DNA of 43,040 bases, taken from NCBI GenBank assembly GCA_038229875.1, contig JBBROA010000020.1:1-43040 (forward strand), in the 5' to 3' direction. The position numbers and the translations under genes were made by a program. Shown one piece after another: positions 1 to 6,220 of this stretch; within the stretch, counting starts at the first letter, position 1; every line of letters begins with the position of its first letter. Below the pieces are notes generated by a model that was not told the DNA's origin, made no database searches, and saw only the letters and a program-made list of their open reading frames with translations. The stretch comes from JALYUA01 sp038229875. Its GTDB lineage: Bacteria; Acidobacteriota; Thermoanaerobaculia; UBA5066; Gp7-AA6.

Positions 1-397
1 CTTCCACCATGTCTCTGGTGAGATTCTCGGTCATCCGTCCGATATCTCTGTGCACGATCTGGATGCGTGCGCCCAGAATGCGCATGTGATCGAGTTTTTC
101 TCGAGCGAACGCGTCGGACGTGACGATGTGTAGCGGGTAACGCTTGACGGCACAGACGAGGGACAACGAAACGCCGGTGCTCCCGCCGGTGTATTCGACG
201 ACCGAACCACCGGCCGCGAGCCGTCCATCGGCTTCTGCGGCGTCGATCATGGCGACGGCCATACGATCCTTCATGCTGCCGGTGGGGTTCTCGTTCTCCA
301 GCTTCAGCAGGACCCTGGCGCCGTTCGAGGGGACGACGTGACGCAGCGCCTGCAACGACGTGTCTCCGACCATCCGCAAAATGTCCGGCGACGCCAT
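1..397 (-). CDS. Cysteine synthase-family PLP enzyme, 3' part outside the window
   Basis: Reading leftwards from an ATG at 397, the first 132 residues match the N-terminal half of fold-type II PLP enzymes (cysteine synthase, cystathionine beta-synthase). Visible motifs are NPTGSMKDR near residue 39, whose lysine is the expected Schiff-base residue, and VEYTGGSTG near residue 67, the loop that contacts substrate and phosphate. The family makes cysteine from O-acetylserine and sulfide, or does related beta-replacements. The gene runs off the left edge, so its end and exact substrate cannot be judged. It is divergent from the GlxA-type regulator at 469 with a 71-bp gap, so the regulator may control it. 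The family assignment is firm; the specific reaction is inferred. Confidence 0.85.
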   Translation of the reverse strand, partial: MASPDILRMVGDTSLQALRHVVPSNGARVLLKLENENPTGSMKDRMAVAMIDAAEADGRLAAGGSVVEYTGGSTGVSLSLVCAVKRYPLHIVTSDAFAREKLDHMRILGARIQIVHRDIGRMTENLTRDMVE

Positions 398-435
398 GGA
401 TCAGAGCCTACGCACAGGGGACATGCGGCGCGAGA

Positions 436-468
436 GGCAAGAACGCCAACTTTGATACGATTCTTGCC
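436..468. promoter_or_regulatory. 8-bp inverted repeat in the divergent promoter, candidate operator
   Basis: GGCAAGAA at 436-443 is repeated as its exact reverse complement TTCTTGCC at 461-468, with a 17-bp spacer. The right arm abuts the ATG of the AraC-type gene at 469. The region is the only intergenic DNA between that gene and the divergent cysteine-synthase-like gene. An operator for autoregulation and control of the divergent gene is an inference; AraC proteins often bind direct rather than inverted repeats. Confidence 0.35.
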
Positions 469-1428
469 ATGAAGATCGATGTGCTCGCTCTCAACGACGT
501 CTTCGATCTCGGCCTGGCGGCAGTATTGGATGCGTTTCAGACAGCCAACGAACTGATCGCCGTCACGAGAATGGCCGTCCCGCGTTTTGACGTCCGGATC
601 GTGGGGGTCCGACGAACTGTCAACACATCACAGGGGCTGCGCGTCCCGGTGCATGTCGCCGGAAAGCGAACACCTGACTGCGTCGTCGTGCCGGCCATCG
701 GATTCAAGATGCCGGGGCCGCTCGAAGCGGCCCTGACACGTCCTGACGTGCGTGATGCCGCCATCGCACTACGCCAATGGGCAGGCCAGGGCTCGACCGT
801 GACCGCCGCATGCATCGGCACGTTCGTGATGGCCGAGTCCGGCCTCCTCGATCATCGAAAAGCGACGACGACGTGGTGGCTGGCGCCGCTCTTTCGCAAG
901 CGATATCCGAGTGTCGAGCTGAGTGATTCGAGCATGATCGTCAAGTCGGGGCAGTTCGTGACCGCCGGGGCCGCCCTGAGCCACCTGGATCTCGCGCTTT
1001 GGCTGGTGCGAGGTGTCAGTCCGGAGCTCGCGTCCCTGACCGCGAGGTACCTCATCGTCGATTCGCGGCCGTCGCAGTCCGCATACGCGCTGACCGATCA
1101 CCTCATACATACCGATCCGATCGTGCAGCGGTTCGAAGGATATGCCCGTGGCCACCTCGCCCGTGCATTTTCACTTGATACGGCAGCGAGGGCCGTAGGC
1201 GCGAGCAAACGCACACTCGCCCGCCGGATGCAGAGCGTGCTGGGGAAGACGCCGCTCGGGTACGTCCAGGATTTGCGCGTCGAGCGCGCGGTGCATCTGT
1301 TGAAAACCAGTCGGGCGAGCGTCGACGAAGTGGCGGCGCGCGTTGGTTACGCCGACGCCGCGACCCTGCGAACGCTCCTCCGCCGCCGGCTGCATGCCGG
1401 CGTCAAGGAGATCCGGAGAGCGATGTGA
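469..1428 (+). CDS. GlxA-family transcriptional regulator (DJ-1/PfpI plus AraC HTH)
   Basis: This 319-residue protein has the two-part layout of GlxA/FtrA regulators. Residues 1 to about 165 form a DJ-1/PfpI-like class I amidotransferase fold, starting MKIDVLALNDVFDLGLAAV and carrying the nucleophile-elbow region TAACIGTFVMAESGLL. Residues about 215-315 form an AraC-type double helix-turn-helix (SKRTLARRM, then VDEVAARVGYADAATLRTLL). In this family the first domain senses small metabolites and the second binds DNA; members often control amino-acid or amine catabolism. The start is the ATG at 469. Its divergent neighbour is a PLP enzyme, which fits local metabolic control. The stop lies only 5 bp before a GGGGTCAG-type repeat, so RAYT-related sequence begins right at the 3' end. 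Confidence 0.9.
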   Translation: MKIDVLALNDVFDLGLAAVLDAFQTANELIAVTRMAVPRFDVRIVGVRRTVNTSQGLRVPVHVAGKRTPDCVVVPAIGFKMPGPLEAALTRPDVRDAAIALRQWAGQGSTVTAACIGTFVMAESGLLDHRKATTTWWLAPLFRKRYPSVELSDSSMIVKSGQFVTAGAALSHLDLALWLVRGVSPELASLTARYLIVDSRPSQSAYALTDHLIHTDPIVQRFEGYARGHLARAFSLDTAARAVGASKRTLARRMQSVLGKTPLGYVQDLRVERAVHLLKTSRASVDEVAARVGYADAATLRTLLRRRLHAGVKEIRRAM

Positions 1429-1433
1429 CCAGC

Positions 1434-1460
1434 GGGGTCAGTCCTGAAATCCTGATTTCG
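1434..1460 (+). repeat. Solo GGGGTCAG-type end sequence
   Basis: GGGGTCAGTCCTGAAATCC starts at 1434 and closely matches the left terminal repeat of the RAYT unit that begins about 50 bp further on. It lies in the same orientation, giving two tandem ends upstream of the transposase. It looks like an abandoned or duplicated element end. Confidence 0.75.
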
Positions 1461-1482
1461 CGGGACGGAGCTTTCGGGGGAA

Positions 1483-2554
1483 CAGATGGGGTCAGACCCG
1501 AAATCCTGATTTGACCCTTCTCGTCTTTCGAGGTCGCGACAACCTGGGGTGTGGCCCTGGCGCTGGTGGACGAGCTCCGACGACGCGGCTGATGGCACGG
1601 CCGCCGCGAGTAGAGTTTCCCGGAACGATCTACCACGTCACTGCGCGGGGGAACGACCGCGGTGCGGTCTTTCGAGACGACCGCGACCGCCAGGAATACC
1701 TTGACCGGATCCAGCGGTATCGGGCGAAATTCCGATTCCAGCTCCTCGCCTACTGTCTGATGACGAACCACGTTCATCTGGCGATCCGAACGGGAGATGA
1801 ACCGCTTTCGCGCGTTATGGCCGCTCTTCAGTCCTCCTTCGCCCAATGGTTCAACCGCCGTCACGGCCGTGTCGGCCATTTCTTCCAGGGCCGTTACAAG
1901 GCGTTCGTCGTTCAGGAGGAACGGTACTTCGAAGCGCTCCTTCGTTACATTCACCTGAATCCCGTGAAGGCCCGGATCGTGGAACGACCTCAGGACTACC
2001 CGTGGTCGAGCGACCGTCTGTTCCGCGGAACAGGTGCCTCGGGGCTTCTCGATCGAGATGCCGCGCTGGCGCTCCTGGGACCGACGCCGAGATCGGCCGC
2101 TCGCGCCTATCTCCAGCTGATGCACGGCAAACTAACCCCAAGCTACGAGCAACTCAGGGAGATCGCACGCGCGGCCAACCGAGACGAGGAGTTCCCGATC
2201 AACGGCGTCGTGCCAGAGAACCCATACGAGCCGAGACTCCGCGGCCATACCGAAGAAAGCGTGCTGGAGGCCGTGTCCGAGGTGACGGGCATTTCGGTCG
2301 CCACCCTTCGGAGCCGGGCACGCGGAGGATCTATCGCGGCCGCACGATGCCTCGCGGGGTACGCGGGCAGGCGGCTCGCGGGGATCTCACTCGCGGCGAT
2401 GGCCCGGCACCTCGGAAGAGAGGCGTCCTACCTCCTCAGAGGAGTGGCGGCACTCGAGCAGGCCGCCGAACCGATCGAGCAAACCGGCCAACTCGAGGTC
2501 ATCGCGCAAAAACTGACGTCGACGAATTCAGGATTTCGGGTCTGACCCCATCTG
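1483..2554 (+). mobile_element. Complete RAYT unit with perfect 27-bp terminal inverted repeats
   Basis: The left end at 1483-1509 (starting CAGATGGGGTCAGACCCG) is repeated exactly, inverted, at 2528-2554. The 1072-bp unit holds a single gene, the tyrosine transposase at 1592-2545. The core of each end contains TCAG...CTGA, which can form a short hairpin. Typical RAYT loci are flanked by REP palindromes, and IS200/IS605 ends are hairpins rather than long inverted repeats, so a precise 27-bp inverted boundary is notable. No target-site duplication is visible. Deletion derivatives with related ends recur at 3419, 5520, 10833, 20169 and 31264. Confidence 0.8.
1592..2545 (+). CDS. REP-associated tyrosine transposase (RAYT, Y1_Tnp family)
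   Basis: The protein is about 317 residues from the ATG at 1592; this start gives the usual N-terminus MARPPRVEFPGTIYHVTARG, and the open frame upstream to 1511 looks spurious. The Y1 HUH motif is TNHVHL, followed by the family signatures RHGRVGHFFQGRYKA and LLRYIHLNPVKARIV. These enzymes nick and join single-stranded DNA at palindromic REP-type sequences through one catalytic tyrosine. The C-terminal 100 residues (GGSIAAARCLAGYAGRRL) resemble a DnaA-like helix-turn-helix seen at the end of many RAYTs. The TGA stop at 2543-2545 lies inside the right terminal repeat, so the last codons are part of the element end. The catalytic motifs are intact, so it may be functional and could act on the related remnants in the window. 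Confidence 0.9.
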   Translation: MARPPRVEFPGTIYHVTARGNDRGAVFRDDRDRQEYLDRIQRYRAKFRFQLLAYCLMTNHVHLAIRTGDEPLSRVMAALQSSFAQWFNRRHGRVGHFFQGRYKAFVVQEERYFEALLRYIHLNPVKARIVERPQDYPWSSDRLFRGTGASGLLDRDAALALLGPTPRSAARAYLQLMHGKLTPSYEQLREIARAANRDEEFPINGVVPENPYEPRLRGHTEESVLEAVSEVTGISVATLRSRARGGSIAAARCLAGYAGRRLAGISLAAMARHLGREASYLLRGVAALEQAAEPIEQTGQLEVIAQKLTSTNSGFRV

Positions 2555-2559
2555 GTTGG

Positions 2560-2635
2560 TCAAGTACCGCCCCCCTCTTTGGTCCGGCGAGCGATTCCAT
2601 TGCTCATGAATTGTCGCCGGCCCGCCCCTCCCGAC
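2560..2635 (+). repeat. R1 repeat, copy 1 (diverged)
   Basis: The core TTTGGTCCGGCGAGCGATTC begins at 2578 and is followed by a match that runs to the GAATTGTCGCC region near 2617. The same sequence occurs at 11203-11280 and 20701-20780, where it forms the leader of the RAYT remnants. Here it lies just outside the right end of the intact RAYT unit, next to no matching transposase, so it is probably a leftover of another copy. Confidence 0.75.
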
Positions 2636-2705
2636 GTGGCGTTTAGTTCCTACGTGGCGTTTAGCGACCACGCCAACTCTTCGACTCACGGTTTCTAACG
2701 AGTCA

Positions 2706-2746
2706 CCCCGCAGGGAGGGCACCTTGCGGGGGTTCTCGTTTTTGTT
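2706..2746 (+). terminator. Hairpin followed by a T-rich run
   Basis: CCCCGCA at 2706-2712 pairs with TGCGGGG at 2725-2731 across a 12-nt loop, followed by a T-rich stretch. A second hairpin, CCACCCTC/GAGGGTGG, lies at 2751-2773. They sit between the plus-strand RAYT and the minus-strand cupin gene, so they may serve both directions. The long first loop makes this a moderate prediction. Confidence 0.4.
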
Positions 2747-2815
2747 CTTTCCACCCTCCGGGAGCGAGGGTGGGGGGCTTCGAGGTCTGATTTATTATCG
2801 CGATAGGCTGCCGGC

Positions 2816-3256
2816 TTACTTAACCGGCTTGGCGTCGAACATGCCGGGCTGCTCCCCATAAAGCAGCGCACCTTGGGGCTGGCTGTTCGAGTGCGGGAGG
2901 TTAGCCGGAATGAGGACGTAGGAACCCGGGCCGTAACTCTTCTCGGTCTCAGGCGTGGTGCCGTAATGGAACTCGCCAGAGATCACCACGATCTTCATAT
3001 CGCTCGAATGGGTGTGGACTCCGGACTTGCTGTCGGGAAGAAATTTGATAAAACCGGCCCAAGCGCCCTTTGTGTGATCGCCGGACACTGTCGCGATCTT
3101 GACGTCCGGACCCTTGGCCGTCAGCGCCTCCCACTTGAGCGCGTCGGCTGCGAGGGCGGCCGCCCTTTTCTCCTCACCCCTTGCAAGGGTGGGGGCCAGG
3201 CACAGGACCGCGGCCATCAGGATCACCGCTCCCAGCGCCAGTCGATTCGTTTTCAT
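2816..3256 (-). CDS. Secreted cupin-domain protein
   Basis: The protein is 146 residues from the ATG at 3256, chosen because AAGGAGGA sits 5-12 bp upstream on the minus strand; an upstream ATG at 3271 lies before this ribosome site. Residues 1 to about 26 form a signal peptide (MKTNRLALGAVILMAAVLCL, then a cleavage region ending ARG). The rest is a single small beta-barrel cupin: GVHTHSSDMKIVVISGEF gives the metal-binding histidine motif, and SYVLIPANLPHSN carries the second histidine. Secreted cupins of this kind are usually annotated as DUF4437-like or unknown. Substrate and metal are not visible. It appears monocistronic, with RAYT-derived DNA about 160 bp upstream. Confidence 0.8.
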   Translation of the reverse strand: MKTNRLALGAVILMAAVLCLAPTLARGEEKRAAALAADALKWEALTAKGPDVKIATVSGDHTKGAWAGFIKFLPDSKSGVHTHSSDMKIVVISGEFHYGTTPETEKSYGPGSYVLIPANLPHSNSQPQGALLYGEQPGMFDAKPVK

Positions 3257-3271
3257 GTTGTCCTCCTTCAA

Positions 3272-3418
3272 AGCTGGCTCGGGTCGTTATCGTGCGGGAC
3301 TGCACGGTATGGCTCGAGTGAAAATCACCGTATCACTCCGGGCAACCCCGGCATCTTCTTTGGGCACCGGACGCGGGTCCAACACCCGTCGCTCCAACAA
3401 CCAGGAGGGGAGGAGGGT
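3272..3418. other. Cupin upstream region
   Basis: This 147-bp stretch should hold the promoter of the cupin gene. I see no convincing -10/-35 pair and no open reading frame with family features. The RAYT derivative starts at its right edge. Confidence 0.3.
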
Positions 3419-3760
3419 GATGGGGTCAGTTCTGATTTGCGTTCTGGGTTGCGGCGGTGTCTTCGGCAGACCGCGACGCGGGGGTTGTTTTGCTGATTTC
3501 CCGCGCGATGCGATCGATCAGATCCAGCAATTGTCTATCCATTGAGAGTCTCGTTTCGAGCCCGGCTGTCGGGCGCACGAAGGATGAATCGTCGCGGTGA
3601 AGGTGCCCCGCCATGCGACGTGTGGAAATCCGGCCAGGATATCGGCCGATGTAGACGGCGAGGTACCGAGCGAACGCGATCGAGCCGCCCTTCCGCGGGC
3701 CGGTCATGACTTCAGGGGACAGGCCGGTCATCCGCAGGACTTCGAGTCTGAACCCATCTG
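3419..3760 (-). mobile_element. RAYT deletion derivative with mixed terminal repeats
   Basis: The left end TGGGGTCAGTTCTGATTTGC (3421) is a type B end. The right end, read inverted from 3760, is a degenerate type A end (CAGATGGGTTCAGACTCG). Between them only the C-terminal part of a RAYT remains on the minus strand, readable as GGSIAFARYLAVYIGRYPGR through to AATQNANQN, with its TGA at 3426-3428 inside the left end. The HUH domain is deleted, so it is non-autonomous. Its right end stops 22 bp before the aspartic protease gene. It is close in sequence to the remnant at 5520. Confidence 0.8.
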
Positions 3761-3782
3761 TTTGTGGTTGTAGCATCGCCCA

Positions 3783-5075
3783 GTGCCGGACAGAGTCGGT
3801 TGGGGTCTTTCGGCGAGACGGCTCGCCGGGTACGGCAGCGCCTGGTGCGTGCTCGCGTCCGGCGCAATTTCGTCGGGCATGCTCCCGTCCGGCCCGGTGC
3901 GCGCGGCGATCGGGCAGGCAACTCCCGGCTCGCCTCCCGCACCCGTTTCCTCGATGTCCGCCGAGGTCCTTCTGGGCGGCGGGATCCTGGTGCGCGCCCG
4001 GGTGAACGGTTCCGAGCCGCTCTGGTTCGCCGTGGACAGCGGGGGAGGATCCGGATTCATCGTCGATACGCGAACGGCGCGTGCCCTGCGCCTCGAACCT
4101 TTCGAACACGGCTCGTCCACCGGGGCGGGCAAGGAATCGGTCGCCATCTCTTTCGCGCGGGGAGCGCGCATCGAGCTTCCGGGTCTGGCGCTCGACCCGC
4201 CCCGGGTCGCGCTGATCTCCCTCCGTCCGCTGGAGCCTTTTTCGGGACGCGTGTTGAACGGGATTCTGGGCTTCGGCCTCTTTGCTGATCACATCGTCGA
4301 AGTTGATTACGCAGCCCGTCGCCTCAATCTCTATTCCCCCGCCGGATGGAGCCCGAGCCCGAAGTCCGTGGCGGTGCCGCTCGAAGTCTCGAACGATCAC
4401 ATCTACGTCGAGGCAAATCTGGTTATGCCGGGCCATGGTGCCTTGACGGGGCGTTTCATGGTCGACACGGGAGCTCCCGCCGCGACGCTCGTCTTGAATA
4501 CCCCTTTCGTCATGCGACACGGGCTGCGCGCCACCGCCGGGACGGAGTATGTCGATCGCTCACTACCCGGTCTGGGCGGGGAGACGTCTCAGATCCTGAG
4601 CCGCGCGAGCGAGATCGTGCTGGGAGGACTGCGAATCCCGGAGATGACGCTCACGCTCTCGCAGGACGAGGCCGGAACCCTGGCGAGCTCCCGTTTCGAC
4701 GGCATCGTCGGGGGAGAGCTTCTGCGCCGATTCACTGTCGTGTTCGACGTCCCCGGAAGGCGGTTGCTCCTCGAGCCGAATGCCGCGTTCGGAGAGGCTT
4801 ACGAGCACACCATGACCGGCCTCGGCATCACGGCGGAAGGAGAAGATTCCCGGATCATCCGGACCCATCGAGTGATCCGCGGTTCCCCCGCGGACATGGC
4901 CGGGATTCGCGAGGGCGATCAAATCCGGGCGATCGACGGCGTTCCTTCTTCTCAGATGACGCTCGACCAGATCTATCGATTGTTCAAGAGTCGGGAGGGG
5001 CGGACGTTGATCCTGTCGACGGTGCGTGGAGGGCAAAAGCGCAAGGCGCGGTTGACGCTGCGACGGATAGCGTGA
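3783..5075 (+). CDS. Retropepsin-like aspartic protease with C-terminal PDZ domain
   Basis: The 430-residue frame contains two pepsin/retropepsin-type half-sites, FAVDSGGGSGFIVD (D85) and FMVDTGAPAATLVL (D228), so the polypeptide can form both lobes of an aspartic protease active site. The first site has DSG instead of DTG. Residues about 345-425 form a PDZ domain (GSPADMAGIREGDQIRAIDG), which usually binds C-terminal tails. Such proteins in Acidobacteriota are probably exported. The N-terminus is uncertain: the frame opens after a stop at 3771, the GTG at 3783 has no ribosome site, and the hydrophobic stretch is weak. ATG codons at 3879 and 3954 are alternatives. The RAYT derivative ends at 3760, so the original 5' end may have been lost. 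Confidence 0.8.
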   Translation: MPDRVGWGLSARRLAGYGSAWCVLASGAISSGMLPSGPVRAAIGQATPGSPPAPVSSMSAEVLLGGGILVRARVNGSEPLWFAVDSGGGSGFIVDTRTARALRLEPFEHGSSTGAGKESVAISFARGARIELPGLALDPPRVALISLRPLEPFSGRVLNGILGFGLFADHIVEVDYAARRLNLYSPAGWSPSPKSVAVPLEVSNDHIYVEANLVMPGHGALTGRFMVDTGAPAATLVLNTPFVMRHGLRATAGTEYVDRSLPGLGGETSQILSRASEIVLGGLRIPEMTLTLSQDEAGTLASSRFDGIVGGELLRRFTVVFDVPGRRLLLEPNAAFGEAYEHTMTGLGITAEGEDSRIIRTHRVIRGSPADMAGIREGDQIRAIDGVPSSQMTLDQIYRLFKSREGRTLILSTVRGGQKRKARLTLRRIA

Positions 5076-5167
5076 CGGCCGCGCGGCTCGGCCAGGGGTC
5101 GCAGGTTTTCGATTTCGATTTTGGGTGTCTGGAAATGACAATGCCCGAAGGTCCATTGGAGGCGCGT

Positions 5168-5410
5168 ATGCAGCGATCACCGTACTGGTTCCCGGCGAAG
5201 CGCTACGGCTGGGGCTGGGGTCTGCCGAGTTGCTGGCAAGGCTGGACCGTCTTTGTCGGATTCTTCGCGCTCATGGCCGTGGCCGGGTACGTTTTTCGGC
5301 CAGAGCAGAACCTGGCGGCCTTTCTGGGCTGCACGGCTGTTCTTTCCATCGCGCTTCTGGCCATCTGCTTCGCCAAAGGTGAGCCGCCGGCCTGGCGCTG
5401 GGACAAGTGA
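5168..5410 (+). CDS. Small two-helix membrane protein
   Basis: This is an 80-residue protein starting MQRSPYWFPAKRYGWGWGLP. The ATG at 5168 is preceded by GGAGG at 5158-5162; an in-frame ATG at 5135 lacks a comparable site. Two transmembrane segments are visible, TVFVGFFALMAVAGYVF and AAFLGCTAVLSIALLAICFA, with a charged tail GEPPAWRWDK. Short membrane proteins with a KRYGWGWGLP-type start recur in many proteobacterial and acidobacterial genomes without an assigned function. It follows the protease by about 90 bp in the same direction and may be co-transcribed. It is a likely real gene of unknown role. Confidence 0.7.
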   Translation: MQRSPYWFPAKRYGWGWGLPSCWQGWTVFVGFFALMAVAGYVFRPEQNLAAFLGCTAVLSIALLAICFAKGEPPAWRWDK

Positions 5411-5519
5411 CGACTGAGGCGTTCTGGACCCCGAGCACGGATCGCCCCTCTGGGAAGCCGGAATGACTATCTGCAACCCTCCCGTGACGTGAAAGATGGA
5501 TCGTTTTGTCAGGAGGGAA

Positions 5520-6150
5520 AATGGGGTCAGTTCTGATTTGCTGAGTTCTGAGTTGCGGCGGTGTTTTCGGTAGACCGCGCGGCGGGGGTTGGCTTGCTGA
5601 TTTCGCGCGCGATGAGATCGATCAGATCGCGCAAGTCTCTTTCCGTCGCGAGTCTCGTTTCGAGCCTGGCTATCCGGCGCACGAGGGACGAATCGTCGCG
5701 GTGAAGGTGCCGCGCCATGCGACGTGTGGAAATCCGGCCAAGATATCGGCCGATGTAGACGGCGACGCACCGAGCGAACGCGATTGAGCCGCCCTTCCGC
5801 GGGCCGGCCATGATTTCAGGGGACAGGCCGGTCATCCGGGCGACGACTTCGATGACGGGTGGTTCGTGAGGCCACGGAGCGGCGCTCAAGCTGACAGGCG
5901 GCTTCGAAACGCTCGAGAGCGAAAGTCTCGTCTCCCTTGTTCGCTTGACGCTTGACGACCTGATCGACCGTCCGGAGACCGTCCTCGGAAGTCTCCTCGC
6001 ATCCAGGCTGCGAGAACTCAGTCGCGCACTGGCGATCGCGCTGGAGCTGACCTGGCTCGGCACTTCGGCGGGAGCCTTAGGGCATCCCGGGAATGAGGAG
6101 TTCGAGACGCGTAGTCGGTTGAAATCAGGATTTCAAGACGAACCCATCTC
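5520..6150 (-). mobile_element. RAYT remnant with type B and type A-like ends
   Basis: The left end TGGGGTCAGTTCTGATTTGC starts at 5522. The right end, read inverted from 6146, begins TGGGTTCGTCTTGAAATCC, a decayed type A end. On the minus strand the RAYT C-terminal domain is open (5527-6063), reading VVARMTGLSPEIMAGPRKGG through to NSANQN, with its TGA inside the left end. No HUH domain is present. It occupies nearly all of the 810-bp gap between the small membrane protein and the large gene at 6221. Confidence 0.8.
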
Positions 6151-6220
6151 AGCCGCGCGGAACAGAGTGGACTTCGGAAAATGAGACTCAATTAACTATG
6201 CGCCCACCGTCGTCTCCTCA

